Source: Streptococcus ruminicola (GTDB taxonomy: Bacteria; Bacillota; Bacilli; Lactobacillales; Streptococcaceae). Taken from it: 64,000 bases of DNA. The notes beneath the pieces are model-generated. The model was not told the origin of the DNA and did no database searches. It saw nothing but the letters and a program-made list of their open reading frames with translations. Location: contig NZ_CP046919.1 of the NCBI RefSeq assembly GCF_011387195.1, forward strand, positions 186,001 to 250,000, read 5' to 3'. Shown here piece by piece: positions 35,311-43,413 of this stretch (position 1 is its first letter; each line of letters starts with the position of its first letter). A program made the translations under genes and the position numbers.

Positions 35311-36645
35311 CTATTTTTGATTTTTTCGCCTAAATCCTTTAGTGTTTTTACCAGCAATTTTAAATTGCTTTTTCTCCCAGTCAGGATGATTATCCATGAC
35401 CATATTTATTTTTGTCGAAAGTTTCCTGTCGCTTGAATTTCTCATGAATAAGTTGTACATCATTTCACGCGTTGAAACTTTCGTAAGTTGGCAATCACCA
35501 CCATCAAAGGCTGGATCGTTGTCGAAGTAAGCTTGCGTATATTGATGCTGCTTTTGAGCAGACATCTGTTCCCAATTGCTAGGAATTGGCATGTCTAAGT
35601 ATTCGAGAACTTGTTGTTCGACTTCGTCTCTGTACATGAATCGTTCGCGATAAACATTTAATTCTTTCTCTGTCTCTTCATCGAACATCAAACTTGCACC
35701 ATTTTTAAAAAGTGTCACTGCTTCGCCCCAGATCTGTTTAATCGTTTCTGGTTTGATTTCCATTGGGTGTTTCTTTTGTTTCTCAGCATTTACCATAATT
35801 GGCAAGAAACGACGTTCACCTGTTTTGTCTTTCAGATATTCTTTTTGGTTGGTTGTGCGTGCCAAAACGAAATTCTTTGCAAATTCTTCCGTTCGTTTCA
35901 TGTAAGGCTTTCTAAAACGCAGACTTGTTTTTGAAATAAAAGCCTTGGTTTCGGCAAATGACATGCGATTGCTTGCCACCATCTCATCATCATTGACGAT
36001 CAAACTTTTAAGCATGATGTCGTAATTGTCTTTGTTTGCAAAATCTGTAACAGCGTCTGTATACCAAGCGCCACCCAATTTTTGAAGTAAAGACGTTTTA
36101 CCAACGCCTTGCCCACCAACTAAATCCAAAACATAATCAAATTTAACGTATGGATCATAAACTTTGGCGACCGCTCCAATCAACCACATTTGAGCAATCT
36201 TTGAAATTAATTCAATGTCGTCAGCACCTAAATAGACTTGAAACATGCGATTAATTCGTTCCCTTCCGTCCCATTCTTTGGCTGCTTCTTCCATATATTC
36301 AACGACTGGATTGTAAGTTCTTTCTGAGAAGAATGTTTCCATACCATCAACCATCGCTTGATTTGAAAAAGCTACTTTCAACACACTTTCGAAATAAACC
36401 TTAACAACTGAATCAAAATTAGAAGGTAGCTCGCCTTTTTTAAAATGAGTGTTACCGATTTTTATATCTTTGATTAATTCATGCTCTTGCGAGAATTCGT
36501 TGTGTTTTAAATAAATGCTTAATTGATCATCAGACTTAAAAGCCATTAAAACGTTATTTGGACTGTTAGCTTTAATATTGCCATCTTTTGTGGTAATCAT
36601 ACCTGCATTTCTGTCGATGCTAATTACATCACCAATTACAATCAC
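35311..36645 (-). CDS. VapE-family replicative helicase
   Basis: A 444-residue protein of the virulence-associated protein E (phage P4 alpha-like helicase) family. Walker A is GGQGVGKT (residues 177-184), Walker B-like VNDDEMVAS and an Arg finger region (KPYMKRTEEFAKNFVLARTTNQKEYL) follow. It probably unwinds the origin located immediately after its stop codon and works with the adjacent primase. It overlaps the primase gene by 4 bases. Confidence 0.88.
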   Translation of the reverse strand: MIVIGDVISIDRNAGMITTKDGNIKANSPNNVLMAFKSDDQLSIYLKHNEFSQEHELIKDIKIGNTHFKKGELPSNFDSVVKVYFESVLKVAFSNQAMVDGMETFFSERTYNPVVEYMEEAAKEWDGRERINRMFQVYLGADDIELISKIAQMWLIGAVAKVYDPYVKFDYVLDLVGGQGVGKTSLLQKLGGAWYTDAVTDFANKDNYDIMLKSLIVNDDEMVASNRMSFAETKAFISKTSLRFRKPYMKRTEEFAKNFVLARTTNQKEYLKDKTGERRFLPIMVNAEKQKKHPMEIKPETIKQIWGEAVTLFKNGASLMFDEETEKELNVYRERFMYRDEVEQQVLEYLDMPIPSNWEQMSAQKQHQYTQAYFDNDPAFDGGDCQLTKVSTREMMYNLFMRNSSDRKLSTKINMVMDNHPDWEKKQFKIAGKNTKGFRRKNQK

Positions 36646-37460
36646 CTTCTATCTTTTTTAATCATACTTGCAACAGTTCGCTCCACTTCCTGCTGTGGAA
36701 GTGGGCTGACACTGTTATTGTTTGCTATCTGCGCTAACTGAAGGACTAATTCGTCATCAACTGCCCTGTACAGCAAGCCACCAACGAAGCTGGCTAGCTT
36801 GTCATTACGTTCACCTTCATCACCAAAACCAACCGCGATGGTTTCGAACAATTCAGTTGTCTGACTTCTGCTTTTTTGATACGTTCTTGCTCTTAAAGCT
36901 CGCAAGCCGTCTTTACCATCGTAGCTATGCCCGTTCGTTAAAGCATATTGTTTTTTAATAGCTTCTATTAGTTGTTTTGACGGTGTGACCATTGTCAAGC
37001 CTTCTTTAGATTTTTCTAAATCCCACTCGTATTGGCCTTTATCTGTTGCTGACGGCGCCACCAAAACATAATTGTTTGGATGCGCTTTGATGTCAACGCC
37101 TGGAAGGAAACCAATCATTTGACTGATTTGAATATCTTCTCTTTTAAAATAGAAAAGATGTTTTCCCCCACTGGCAGTCTTAGCTTGTAAAGTTGGCTCG
37201 ATAAGCTTTAAACCATCCCATTTTTTCAAACTTTCAAAACCGTTGGTTGGTCCGTGCTTGTCAATGTCGATGACGAAGAAATTAGTCGTTCGAACAGCGA
37301 TGTTAGCATTTGGATAGATATTCCAAAAATTCTCAATTTCATCAGCTGACATCGTTTTGTTCGCGAAGTCAATCAACGGCATTTTATTTCTTGGATTGAT
37401 TGGAATTACTGAAAAGCCTAGCTTATTGTATTTCAAAGCATAATCTTTCATGCAAGGCAT
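36642..37460 (-). CDS. Bifunctional DNA primase/polymerase
   Basis: A 272-residue archaeo-eukaryotic-type primase/polymerase (Prim-Pol). The catalytic acidic pair is in FFVIDIDKHGP (near residue 67) and the conserved basic motif in KTASGGKHLFYF. The C-terminal part (GERNDKLASFVGGLLYRAV ... EVERTVASMIKKDRR) is a PriCT-type helical domain. It lies in a replication operon with VapE. The first ATG (37460) has AGGAG at 8 bases and is kept as start. Confidence 0.87.
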   Translation of the reverse strand: MPCMKDYALKYNKLGFSVIPINPRNKMPLIDFANKTMSADEIENFWNIYPNANIAVRTTNFFVIDIDKHGPTNGFESLKKWDGLKLIEPTLQAKTASGGKHLFYFKREDIQISQMIGFLPGVDIKAHPNNYVLVAPSATDKGQYEWDLEKSKEGLTMVTPSKQLIEAIKKQYALTNGHSYDGKDGLRALRARTYQKSRSQTTELFETIAVGFGDEGERNDKLASFVGGLLYRAVDDELVLQLAQIANNNSVSPLPQQEVERTVASMIKKDRR

Positions 37461-37488
37461 GCTAACATCTCCTGTCTAATGCAGATTT

Positions 37489-38016
37489 TTAAAATGGAAG
37501 GTCATCGTCGTCAATTTCATCAGCTGACATCATTGGCTGAGATTGTTCTTCTTCAAGGTCGTAGTTGCGGTATTCTTTGCCTTTTTTAGAAACACCTTCG
37601 TCAATTACAAGGTTGAAATAAGAACCAACCGCTTTACGTTGAAGAGCTTCTTCCATAGCTTTACCGTCATCAAAATCGCTGTTCATTACTTGGTCGCCAG
37701 CTAAAACAATTGCTTTTTGGAAAAATTTAATAGTTTTTTCAACAGACCAGCCTAAATCCACTGTTTTTCCATCTCTTGTTTTCCATGTGTCCAGTGTTCC
37801 AAATGTCACGAAATCCGAACGTCCATCATAATCTCCGCCGCGAACTTCGAATTGATAGCCAAGGCTTTCCCAGCCGCTCTCTGACACATTAAAAGTAGCT
37901 TTTCGCAAAACTACTGGATAAGTTCCTGCGGGGATAGCTGGTTGTCCATTAACGCTGTCTTTGCGTGGGTCGAATCCATCTTTTTTAATTGATTTTGCAA
38001 TGTCTAGTAAACTCAT
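37489..38016 (-). CDS. DUF669 single-stranded-DNA-binding-like protein
   Basis: A 175-residue protein of the DUF669 family, positioned where phages carry SSBs. The N-terminus (SLLDIAKSIKKDGFDPRKDSVNGQPAIPAGTYPVVLRKA) leads to a beta-rich region, and the C-terminus ends in an acidic tail (SADEIDDDDLPF), the classical protein-interaction tail of SSBs. It likely protects ssDNA during replication. Located between the RecA-like ATPase and primase. Confidence 0.8.
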   Translation of the reverse strand: MSLLDIAKSIKKDGFDPRKDSVNGQPAIPAGTYPVVLRKATFNVSESGWESLGYQFEVRGGDYDGRSDFVTFGTLDTWKTRDGKTVDLGWSVEKTIKFFQKAIVLAGDQVMNSDFDDGKAMEEALQRKAVGSYFNLVIDEGVSKKGKEYRNYDLEEEQSQPMMSADEIDDDDLPF

Positions 38017-38035
38017 GTGTATATTCTCCTTTTAA

Positions 38036-38794
38036 TTAAAATAAATCGTTGTTAGTAGTTGTTTGTTTTTTAGGTTCTTGCTTGCGTGGGATTTTCATTT
38101 TAGCTGGTTCAACAGCACCACGAATAGTTTGCAAGATTTTTAAAATAGCTTTGTCATCGACTTGATCTGCATAATATGTTTTGCGTTTTCGGTCGACTTC
38201 ACGATTGTAATTGTTGCCAATTTTTTCGGTGTGAATCATCAAATCCGAATTACCATTGATAAGATTGACATATTTATCTTTTAAGCTTGGTTTATCTTTT
38301 GTAGCATTACCTTTGTCATCATATTCTGAAATCTGACGACTGATGTAGATGACGTTCATTGGTAATGCTTTTAAGTCAATTACAAGCTCTGTCAAAGCTT
38401 GGTTAAAGTAGTCATAGCCTTTACCGTAGCTGATTTCAGACAATGATTTGACGCCAAATTGCCCACATACTGCAATTTTAATCATGTCAATGACATCATC
38501 AATAACATCAACTACGACTGTTTCGTATGTGTGTTCTTGTGTTTGCAAAGCTAGCAAAATTTCGCTTAGCTGATCAATAACCGATTTTGTAATGTTGCCA
38601 CTTTTATCCTTTTCATTAATTAATTGGATAGCTGGCACGCTGTTAGCACTGGCGTTTCCGTCCGTGTTCAAAACAATCGGATTTGGAAATTCGTTAGCTA
38701 AGTAAGATTTTCCGCTCATTGTTTCGCCATAGATGAAATAGTTTCGTGGTGTGTCTCTCGGTACTTGTGGTTTGTTTTCTGGTAGTTTAAACAT
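38036..38794 (-). CDS. RecA-like phage ATPase (Sak4/AAA_24 type)
   Basis: A 252-residue P-loop protein. Walker A is GETMSGKS (near residue 24) and a hydrophobic strand before Asp in TVVVDVIDDVIDMI is the Walker B. The RecA-like core with IYISRQISEYDDKGN fits Sak4-like single-strand annealing/recombination ATPases. It precedes the SSB-like gene, the common Sak4-SSB pair. Confidence 0.82.
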   Translation of the reverse strand: MFKLPENKPQVPRDTPRNYFIYGETMSGKSYLANEFPNPIVLNTDGNASANSVPAIQLINEKDKSGNITKSVIDQLSEILLALQTQEHTYETVVVDVIDDVIDMIKIAVCGQFGVKSLSEISYGKGYDYFNQALTELVIDLKALPMNVIYISRQISEYDDKGNATKDKPSLKDKYVNLINGNSDLMIHTEKIGNNYNREVDRKRKTYYADQVDDKAILKILQTIRGAVEPAKMKIPRKQEPKKQTTTNNDLF

Positions 38795-39966
38795 TTATTC
38801 TCCTTTGTAATAAAATTCAATAACGTTGACATCATGCTGCTGACGACTTCCTGTTACTCGCCATAAAAGCTGGCGATAGTCGTCATATTCACCGCTATCT
38901 TTGTCAACTGGGTCAAGAACGACAATTGTTTGAAAACGATACTGAAGACCATCAACACCAACACCCAAAACTTGACTTGTAGCAACGACTGTTTGGTTAT
39001 CAATGCCTTCTTTAACATCTCCTGTCCAAATTCCTGTATTTGGATTGCGTTCATGAATGACGTTAACAACCTGCTTAGATTTGCTAACAATCAGCATGCC
39101 GTGTGGTGCTCGTTCAATTAGACCGTCTAACTCTTTTAAGAGCGGTGTATCAGCATTTACTGCCTTTAATTTTGGAAAATCAACAGCAACACCAGTCTGG
39201 TCTAGATAGCGTTCAAACGTCTTGCGTCCAAACGATTGTTTAGCCATGGCTGTTTTGCCATCAACTGTTACTAAATTCATTTTTTTGAATTGCTTTAGTT
39301 TTTCAGGATTAGCAACAGGAACTGTTTTTTGGAAGAATTTGATTTCGTATCCATTGTTTTTTTCAGCGTTTTCAATCTCTTCAATCTCTTCCCAACGCAT
39401 GAAATTTGGTAATTTAGAAACGTATGTTTCATAATCTCTGAAATCATCCCACTTCTCTTTTGAGTAAGAGAATGGATCATATACCATTTTTCCGTGTGTT
39501 TTCTGCCAATCGAATTTTCTATTAGGGTTAGCAAATCCCCACAGTGTTTTTTCTAAAGGGTAAAAATTTTGTCCTTTTTTTCTAATCGGTGTAGCTGATA
39601 ATCCTATCGTGTAATTGCGCTTTATTTTGGCATATGCTCGCACGTTTTTATCACTTGATACATTTTGCCACTCGTCAATAATAAGCACGTCACAAGCTAT
39701 TTTTTGCGTTTTAACACGGTTTTGTAAAGCTCTGTCTGTCAAATAGACAACTTCAAACTCTTTGTCAAAACCAAATTTTTTAACGGTTTCTTTCCAACCG
39801 TCTAAAATAGCCACTCGGTTATTAACGATGATGACTTTTTCAGCACTTTTAGCTTTACAGATTGATAAAGCGCAGATGGTCTTGCCTCGACCTTCAACCT
39901 CCCAAAGCTTCAAGAAAAATACCGTGATTTAATCTTGAACTTCGGGATACTGCCTCCTTCTGCCAT
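38795..39966 (-). pseudogene. DEAD/SNF2-type phage helicase, 5' end frameshifted
   Basis: Superfamily 2 helicase body of 372 residues: Walker A EGRGKT only 12 residues from the start of the open frame (TTG 39913), DEAH-like DEWQN, motif III GLSATPI, motif VI QLLWRVTGSRQ. The expected N-terminus is found upstream in another frame: MAEGGSIPKFKIKSRYF (from 39966) then a stop. One extra T in the T-run near 39925 would join it as SRYFFLKLWEVEGRGKT. A homing endonuclease ends at 39986, just before this point. The gene is probably damaged or expressed without its N-terminus; a sequencing error in the T-run is the main alternative. Confidence 0.75.
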
Positions 39967-39985
39967 TTTCTTAATATAATTTCTG

Positions 39986-40519
39986 TCAAGCTTTATACCT
40001 CCATCTATATCCACCAGCGGTACTAGTTTTTCCATTCAAACAATTACTGATAGAGACTCTACACATTTCTAATTTTTGCGCTGCAATTGTTGCAGATTGG
40101 TATTCTTGCAAGAATTCTCCATCTAAATTCAGTTGAAGAATAGGCTTGCTCCTACTTTTTGAAGAGCGTTTATTATGCCAACCGTGATTATTATTTTCGG
40201 ACACTGTTGCCCATTCTAAATTTTCTAATTTATTATTAGATGGATCTTCATCAATATGATTAACAGCTTCTTTATTTTCTGGATTTGGAATAAATGTTTT
40301 TGCAACTAGCCTGTGTACTTTTTCAGTTTTTGCTTTACCATTTTTAGAGAGATTTACAAGAAAATATCCATCTCTATCTAAACCCGGCCTCAAAATTCTT
40401 TCGCTTGTCCAGAAGTAGTTTTTCCCATTCCAAACTTTTCTAGATAGGCTTTTTATACGTCCCATGTTTGAAACTTGATAACACCCCTCGTAGCCTTTAA
40501 TATTTTTCCATATTTCCAT
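39986..40519 (-). CDS. HNH homing endonuclease (NUMOD4-HNH-NUMOD1)
   Basis: A 177-residue freestanding homing nuclease. NUMOD4 at residues 1-45 (WKNIKGYEGCYQVSNMGRIKSLSR), an HNH core near residues 65-105 (HRLVAKTFIPNPENKEAVNHIDEDPSNNKLENLEWAT), and a NUMOD1 DNA-binding motif at the C-terminus (QEYQSATIAAQKLEMCRVSISNCLNG). It is a mobile gene inserted between the RuvC-like and helicase genes; its start overlaps the RuvC end by 23 bases in another frame. No intron is visible around it. Confidence 0.92.
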   Translation of the reverse strand: MEIWKNIKGYEGCYQVSNMGRIKSLSRKVWNGKNYFWTSERILRPGLDRDGYFLVNLSKNGKAKTEKVHRLVAKTFIPNPENKEAVNHIDEDPSNNKLENLEWATVSENNNHGWHNKRSSKSRSKPILQLNLDGEFLQEYQSATIAAQKLEMCRVSISNCLNGKTSTAGGYRWRYKA

Positions 40520-40967
40520 TTACCACTCTCCCAATATCATCAATTACTTCTTTAATATCGTTTCTCAAAGCATAGAACAAGCCCAGCCTTGCAGCCGCTC
40601 TGCAGTCCTGATGATGGCTTTTTTCGAATTTCCATAAACCTAAAGTTTTTAAAAGTTCATCTGGAATATCTGATTTGTAGCCCGCATTCCTTTGAAGGAT
40701 TAAGTTTGGAAAACACATTTCAATAAATGCAATGGTTTCTAAAACTGAATTATCTTTGGACTTATCATTGTCACGCGCTTCGAACTTTTCAACAACAACG
40801 ACATCTGGTTCTAAATCAAATCCAATAGTCGTATACCACTCTTTAAACCCTCGCATGCCATATGTTGCTACCCAAGAACATTCAAGTCTTGCATTGTCTA
40901 ATAAAACAATTCCCGTTGTACTGGTTTCGATTTTGTTTGAAGATGGATCAATAGCTAAAATCCGCAT
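40497..40967 (-). CDS. RuvC-like Holliday junction resolvase/nuclease
   Basis: A 156-residue RNase H-fold nuclease. The first catalytic Asp is in MRILAIDPSSNK, a catalytic Glu in VVVVEKFEARD, and the C-terminal acidic site is in HHQDCRAAARLG. Members of this family resolve phage recombination or replication intermediates before packaging. It lies in the replication module between Gp157 and the homing nuclease. The start follows directly on the Gp157 stop. Confidence 0.85.
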   Translation of the reverse strand: MRILAIDPSSNKIETSTTGIVLLDNARLECSWVATYGMRGFKEWYTTIGFDLEPDVVVVEKFEARDNDKSKDNSVLETIAFIEMCFPNLILQRNAGYKSDIPDELLKTLGLWKFEKSHHQDCRAAARLGLFYALRNDIKEVIDDIGRVVNGNMEKY

Positions 40968-41450
40968 CTATTTCACCTGTAGACTTTCATTCTCTACCAG
41001 TACCGCTCCTTCGATTTCAGCACCTGCTTTCATCGCTCTAGCGAGCTCTGTTTTATTCGGCGTCCATTCATGTTTCTCATTCATGTAATCAAGCGGAATT
41101 TTGGTTTCGTCCAAGATTTCAACTTTTTTAGACTTGCGAAGAGAAACTTTGAATTTACCAGTATCAACTTTTTTAACGTTGCTAATTTCAAGCGCTCGTT
41201 TGATATACTCTTTAAATTTATCTGCTTTAGCTTTGTTACGTTTTTCTTTTTCAGCAAAGGCTTGTTTTTCGTGTTTGCAAGCCTCTGCATCAGCTAAACT
41301 GTTCTTGTACATTTTGACAAAGTAGTCAATGTTGTTTTCTAAATCCTCTTGAAAATTAATACTATCAAGTGTGTCTTGAAACGTTTCATCATCTAGTTCC
41401 ATATCTTGAAGTTCTGCATAAATGCCTTCAAGTTCGTAAAGATAAGCCAT
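40968..41450 (-). CDS. Siphovirus Gp157-family protein
   Basis: A 160-residue mostly helical protein matching the Gp157 family of streptococcal siphophages (MAYLYELEGIYAELQDMELDDETFQDTLDSINFQEDLENN). The region KADKFKEYIKRALEISNVKKVDTGKFKVSLRKSKKVEI is diagnostic. Gp157 has been linked to phage replication and to reduced phage sensitivity in S. thermophilus; its molecular role is not settled. Its start overlaps the stop of the 43-residue gene upstream (TAATG). Confidence 0.88.
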   Translation of the reverse strand: MAYLYELEGIYAELQDMELDDETFQDTLDSINFQEDLENNIDYFVKMYKNSLADAEACKHEKQAFAEKEKRNKAKADKFKEYIKRALEISNVKKVDTGKFKVSLRKSKKVEILDETKIPLDYMNEKHEWTPNKTELARAMKAGAEIEGAVLVENESLQVK

Positions 41451-41581
41451 TATTTCACCTTTCTTTCTAAAAATGTTCTGATTTCATCGAGAAGCTTATC
41501 GCGTTCATCGCATTCTTTGCGAGTCCGTCTTAGTTCGTCTCGAAGAAACTCGTTCTCTTTGATAAGCTCTTGCATGTTCAT
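41450..41581 (-). CDS. 43-residue coiled-coil microprotein
   Basis: A short frame (MNMQELIKENEFLRDELRRT...LLDEIRTFLERKVK) that forms one long charged helix. Its stop overlaps the next start as TAATG, so it is probably translated and coupled to Gp157. It ends an upstream gap otherwise lacking a gene. The function is unknown; it may be an oligomerizing partner. Confidence 0.65.
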   Translation of the reverse strand: MNMQELIKENEFLRDELRRTRKECDERDKLLDEIRTFLERKVK

Positions 41582-41584
41582 TGC

Positions 41585-41920
41585 TTAATCACCTCCGAAA
41601 AGTGCGTCAAATAGTACATCAGCCAGTTCTTCACGTTTAGGTTTGCTGTCGGCTTCAATTTCTTCTGGTTCTTTGCCATCTAACGTTTTGAATGTATATT
41701 CAGCTTCGACTTTTAAAGGCTCTGCATTGAACATCTGTAACATTCCTTCATATTTCTCTTTGTCTTCCATGTAAGCTTCTTCAGTAGTGGTAATTGCGTC
41801 ATTAATGTCTTTACACCAACCTGCTTCAAATGCTAATACTCTAGCTCTGTTCTTATATTCCATTAAGAAATGTCCATTTTCTTTGCTGCGAAATACGATA
41901 AATGTTTGTGTTTGTTTCAT
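41585..41920 (-). CDS. Hypothetical early phage protein
   Basis: A 111-residue acidic protein (MKQTQTFIVFRSKENGHFLMEYKNRARVLAFEAGWC...). The C-terminus is helical and acidic (EEIEADSKPKREELADVLFDALFGGD). It belongs to the early operon with AAGGAG upstream. No recognised domain. Confidence 0.65.
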   Translation of the reverse strand: MKQTQTFIVFRSKENGHFLMEYKNRARVLAFEAGWCKDINDAITTTEEAYMEDKEKYEGMLQMFNAEPLKVEAEYTFKTLDGKEPEEIEADSKPKREELADVLFDALFGGD

Positions 41921-41973
41921 TGTTTTATTCTCCTTTTTTGTGAAATACTTTTTTGGTAGTTTGTGTGTTCTTG

Positions 41974-42174
41974 CTATTTGCCTCGTCCGTACATTGCGTC
42001 TAGCGCTTTAATCATATCGTCGTAACGTTTCTCTTTCACAACATAACTTTCAAATACAAAAGCCGGTTGAATATTTTCGACGATTCTTGATTCTCTCGCT
42101 CGCTTGCCAACGAACGGCAATGTAAGCACGTATATGATTGCTGCTAAACTAAAGCAGATAATAAATAAGTCCAT
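41974..42174 (-). CDS. Small membrane protein of the early operon
   Basis: A 66-residue protein with an N-terminal transmembrane helix (MDLFIICFSLAAIIYVLTLPFVG) and a charged cytoplasmic tail. The ATG at 42174 is chosen because GGAG lies upstream; an ATG at 42195 would overlap the preceding gene. The function is unknown; host takeover or superinfection effects are possible. Confidence 0.6.
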   Translation of the reverse strand: MDLFIICFSLAAIIYVLTLPFVGKRARESRIVENIQPAFVFESYVVKEKRYDDMIKALDAMYGRGK

Positions 42175-42175
42175 G

Positions 42176-42445
42176 TTAAATGTTTCTCCATTCATTCTTA
42201 ATCCATTCTTTTACTGCGTCCCTTGGAATTCGATAAATTTTATCGCCTTTCTTGATAACAGGCATTCCTTTAAGAATGTAATATTTCAACGTGTCATCAC
42301 CGATACCAAGCCACTTTCTCGCTTCGCTTTGTGTCATCAGAGGGCTGTATTGATTATCTTTATCCAAGAAATCAAGTTTATTTGCTAAAACTGACGTTAC
42401 TACTGCGTCAATCTTAACTTCGATTAATTCAGCAATATCATTCAT
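42176..42445 (-). CDS. Excisionase-like HTH DNA-binding protein
   Basis: An 89-residue protein with the winged MerR/Xis-type helix-turn-helix (LMTQSEARKWLGIGDDTLKYYILKGMPVIKKGDKIYRIPRDAVKEWIKNE). It may bind the att arms as excisionase or act as an early regulator. It lies at the start of the early leftward operon, but not next to the integrase. Confidence 0.75.
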   Translation of the reverse strand: MNDIAELIEVKIDAVVTSVLANKLDFLDKDNQYSPLMTQSEARKWLGIGDDTLKYYILKGMPVIKKGDKIYRIPRDAVKEWIKNEWRNI

Positions 42446-42547
42446 TTTTGCGCTCCTTTCTGGTATAATGTAAGTAAGTTTTTTTGGTAAGTCACTGATT
42501 TTTCAGTGGCTTTTTTTGGTATAATCATCTCGAAAGGAGGTGATTAT

Positions 42548-42700
42548 ATGATTTCTAAAGAGCAAATCGCCCACGATTTAGCTATTGCGGTAGTTACAGC
42601 CAAATTAAGCAAGAAGAATTATCCACAATCTAACATGCAACTTTTGACTGACTATGAATCAGAATTTAACGAGATTCTGCGTCTTCAAAAATTGCAATAG
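42548..42700 (+). CDS. 50-residue rightward microprotein
   Basis: A short rightward frame (MISKEQIAHDLAIAVVTAKL...NEILRLQKLQ) with a near-perfect Shine-Dalgarno (AAAGGAGGTGATT, spacing about 5). It is the only rightward gene inside the leftward early region; its 3' end overlaps by 35 bases the leftward 56-residue frame at 42666-42836. Upstream is a hairpin (AGTCACTGATTTTTCAGTGGCT) with T-run that could end transcripts. The function is unknown. Confidence 0.6.
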   Translation: MISKEQIAHDLAIAVVTAKLSKKNYPQSNMQLLTDYESEFNEILRLQKLQ

Positions 42701-42836
42701 GCGAATAGTTTTCATAAGCTTCTGATAGCAAACTAAGAACTCTAGTTCTACGAGTGTCAAATTCTTTGCTGTCAGAAGTTTTTAAATCATCTAAAACAGA
42801 CTGCATTGCTTCTAAAATAAGTTGTCCTGTTTTCAT
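42666..42836 (-). CDS. 56-residue early microprotein
   Basis: A short leftward frame (MKTGQLILEAMQSVLDDLKTSDSKEFDTRRTRVLSLLSEAYENYSPIAIF...) with AAAGGA before the ATG. It is predicted helical. It is tail-to-tail with the rightward 50-residue gene, overlapping by 35 bases. Codon usage looks natural. It is in the expected direction for an early gene after cro. The function is unknown. Confidence 0.55.
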   Translation of the reverse strand: MKTGQLILEAMQSVLDDLKTSDSKEFDTRRTRVLSLLSEAYENYSPIAIFEDAESR

Positions 42837-42856
42837 GCCATATCCTTTCTATTTCA

Positions 42857-43000
42857 TTTTCCAGCTAGGCTGGTATAGCCCTAGCAAGCCTCATAATGTC
42901 AATTGTATTCATCGGAGGAACATTCTTTTCTAATAGGAGACTTTCTAAACTGCGTAAATATTTTTTGACCTGCTAGAGCTGTATCAACCTAGCTGGAAAA
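42857..43000. repeat. 13-bp perfect inverted repeat with nested hairpins
   Basis: The arms TTTTCCAGCTAGG (42857-42869) and CCTAGCTGGAAAA (42988-43000) are perfectly complementary and enclose 118 bases without a supported gene. The left arm region also folds alone (CCAGC TAG GCTGG; GCTAGG with CCTAGC). It lies in the leader between cro and the first early gene, consistent with an RNA structure controlling early expression. Confidence 0.65.
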
Positions 43001-43008
43001 ATCATCAA

Positions 43009-43239
43009 TTAATGTTCAAATTCTTGAACTTTGAATTTAAAAAAATATAGATTGATTTCATTTTCTGGAATTTTTAACAATTCACACGCTTTTGAAATTT
43101 CATCTTGTTGCCAACTTCTTTTGTTGTTAGTTTTTGAAGAAATGGACTTCGCACTTAAATTCATGCTTTCAGCAAATTTCTTTTTTGTTCCAAAAACTTC
43201 GACAATCCTACCATTGAGTTTTGAGTAATCATATAGCAT
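43009..43239 (-). CDS. Cro-like regulator (DUF739)
   Basis: A 76-residue HTH protein of the DUF739 family (MLYDYSKLNGRIVEVFGTKKKFAESMNLSAKSISSKTNNK...). Divergently transcribed from the CI-like repressor, it is the first lytic-side gene and probably represses the lysogenic promoter. Its promoter (TTGACG-17-TATAAT) overlaps palindromic operators. Unusually, another operator palindrome lies in its last codons (43014-43029). Confidence 0.88.
   Translation of the reverse strand: MLYDYSKLNGRIVEVFGTKKKFAESMNLSAKSISSKTNNKRSWQQDEISKACELLKIPENEINLYFFKFKVQEFEH
43014..43029. promoter_or_regulatory. Operator-like palindrome inside cro
   Basis: GTTCAA-ATTC-TTGAAC, the same 16-bp architecture as the two sites in the divergent promoter region. 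Confidence 0.65.
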
Positions 43240-43261
43240 TCAAGCTCACCACCTTTCGTTT

Positions 43262-43341
43262 GTTCAATCTCTTGAACTTTATGGCTTTATTATATACTCA
43301 AAAAAAATCGGCGTCAAGTACTTTTGTTCATTTTTTTGAAC
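43262..43341. promoter_or_regulatory. Divergent operator region of the genetic switch
   Basis: Two 16-bp operators, GTTCAA-TCTC-TTGAAC (43262-43277) and GTTCAT-TTTT-TTGAAC (43326-43341), flank the leftward promoter. A half-site TTGAAC (43358-43363) coincides with the -35 of the repressor promoter. Confidence 0.8.
43289..43317 (-). promoter_or_regulatory. Leftward (cro/early) promoter
   Basis: TTGACG (43312-43317), 17-bp spacer, TATAAT (43289-43294) on the minus strand. Start of transcription near 43282, just before operator 43262-43277. Confidence 0.85.
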
Positions 43342-43357
43342 TTTTTTTGCTTTTGTC

Positions 43358-43386
43358 TTGAACTTTTTTTCTTTTTACTATATAAT
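43358..43386 (+). promoter_or_regulatory. Rightward (repressor) promoter
   Basis: TTGAAC (43358-43363), 17-bp spacer, TATAAT (43381-43386). Precedes the repressor ATG by about 28 bases. AAAGGA supplies the ribosome-binding site. Confidence 0.85.
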
Positions 43387-43413
43387 ATACACGTAAAATG
43401 AAAGGAATAAAAA

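Noticed and set aside
42870..42987. Leftward peptide ending NVPPMNTIDIMRLARAIPA inside the inverted repeat
   Set aside because: The frame has no start codon with ribosome-binding site before an in-frame stop; at most a 15-residue peptide.
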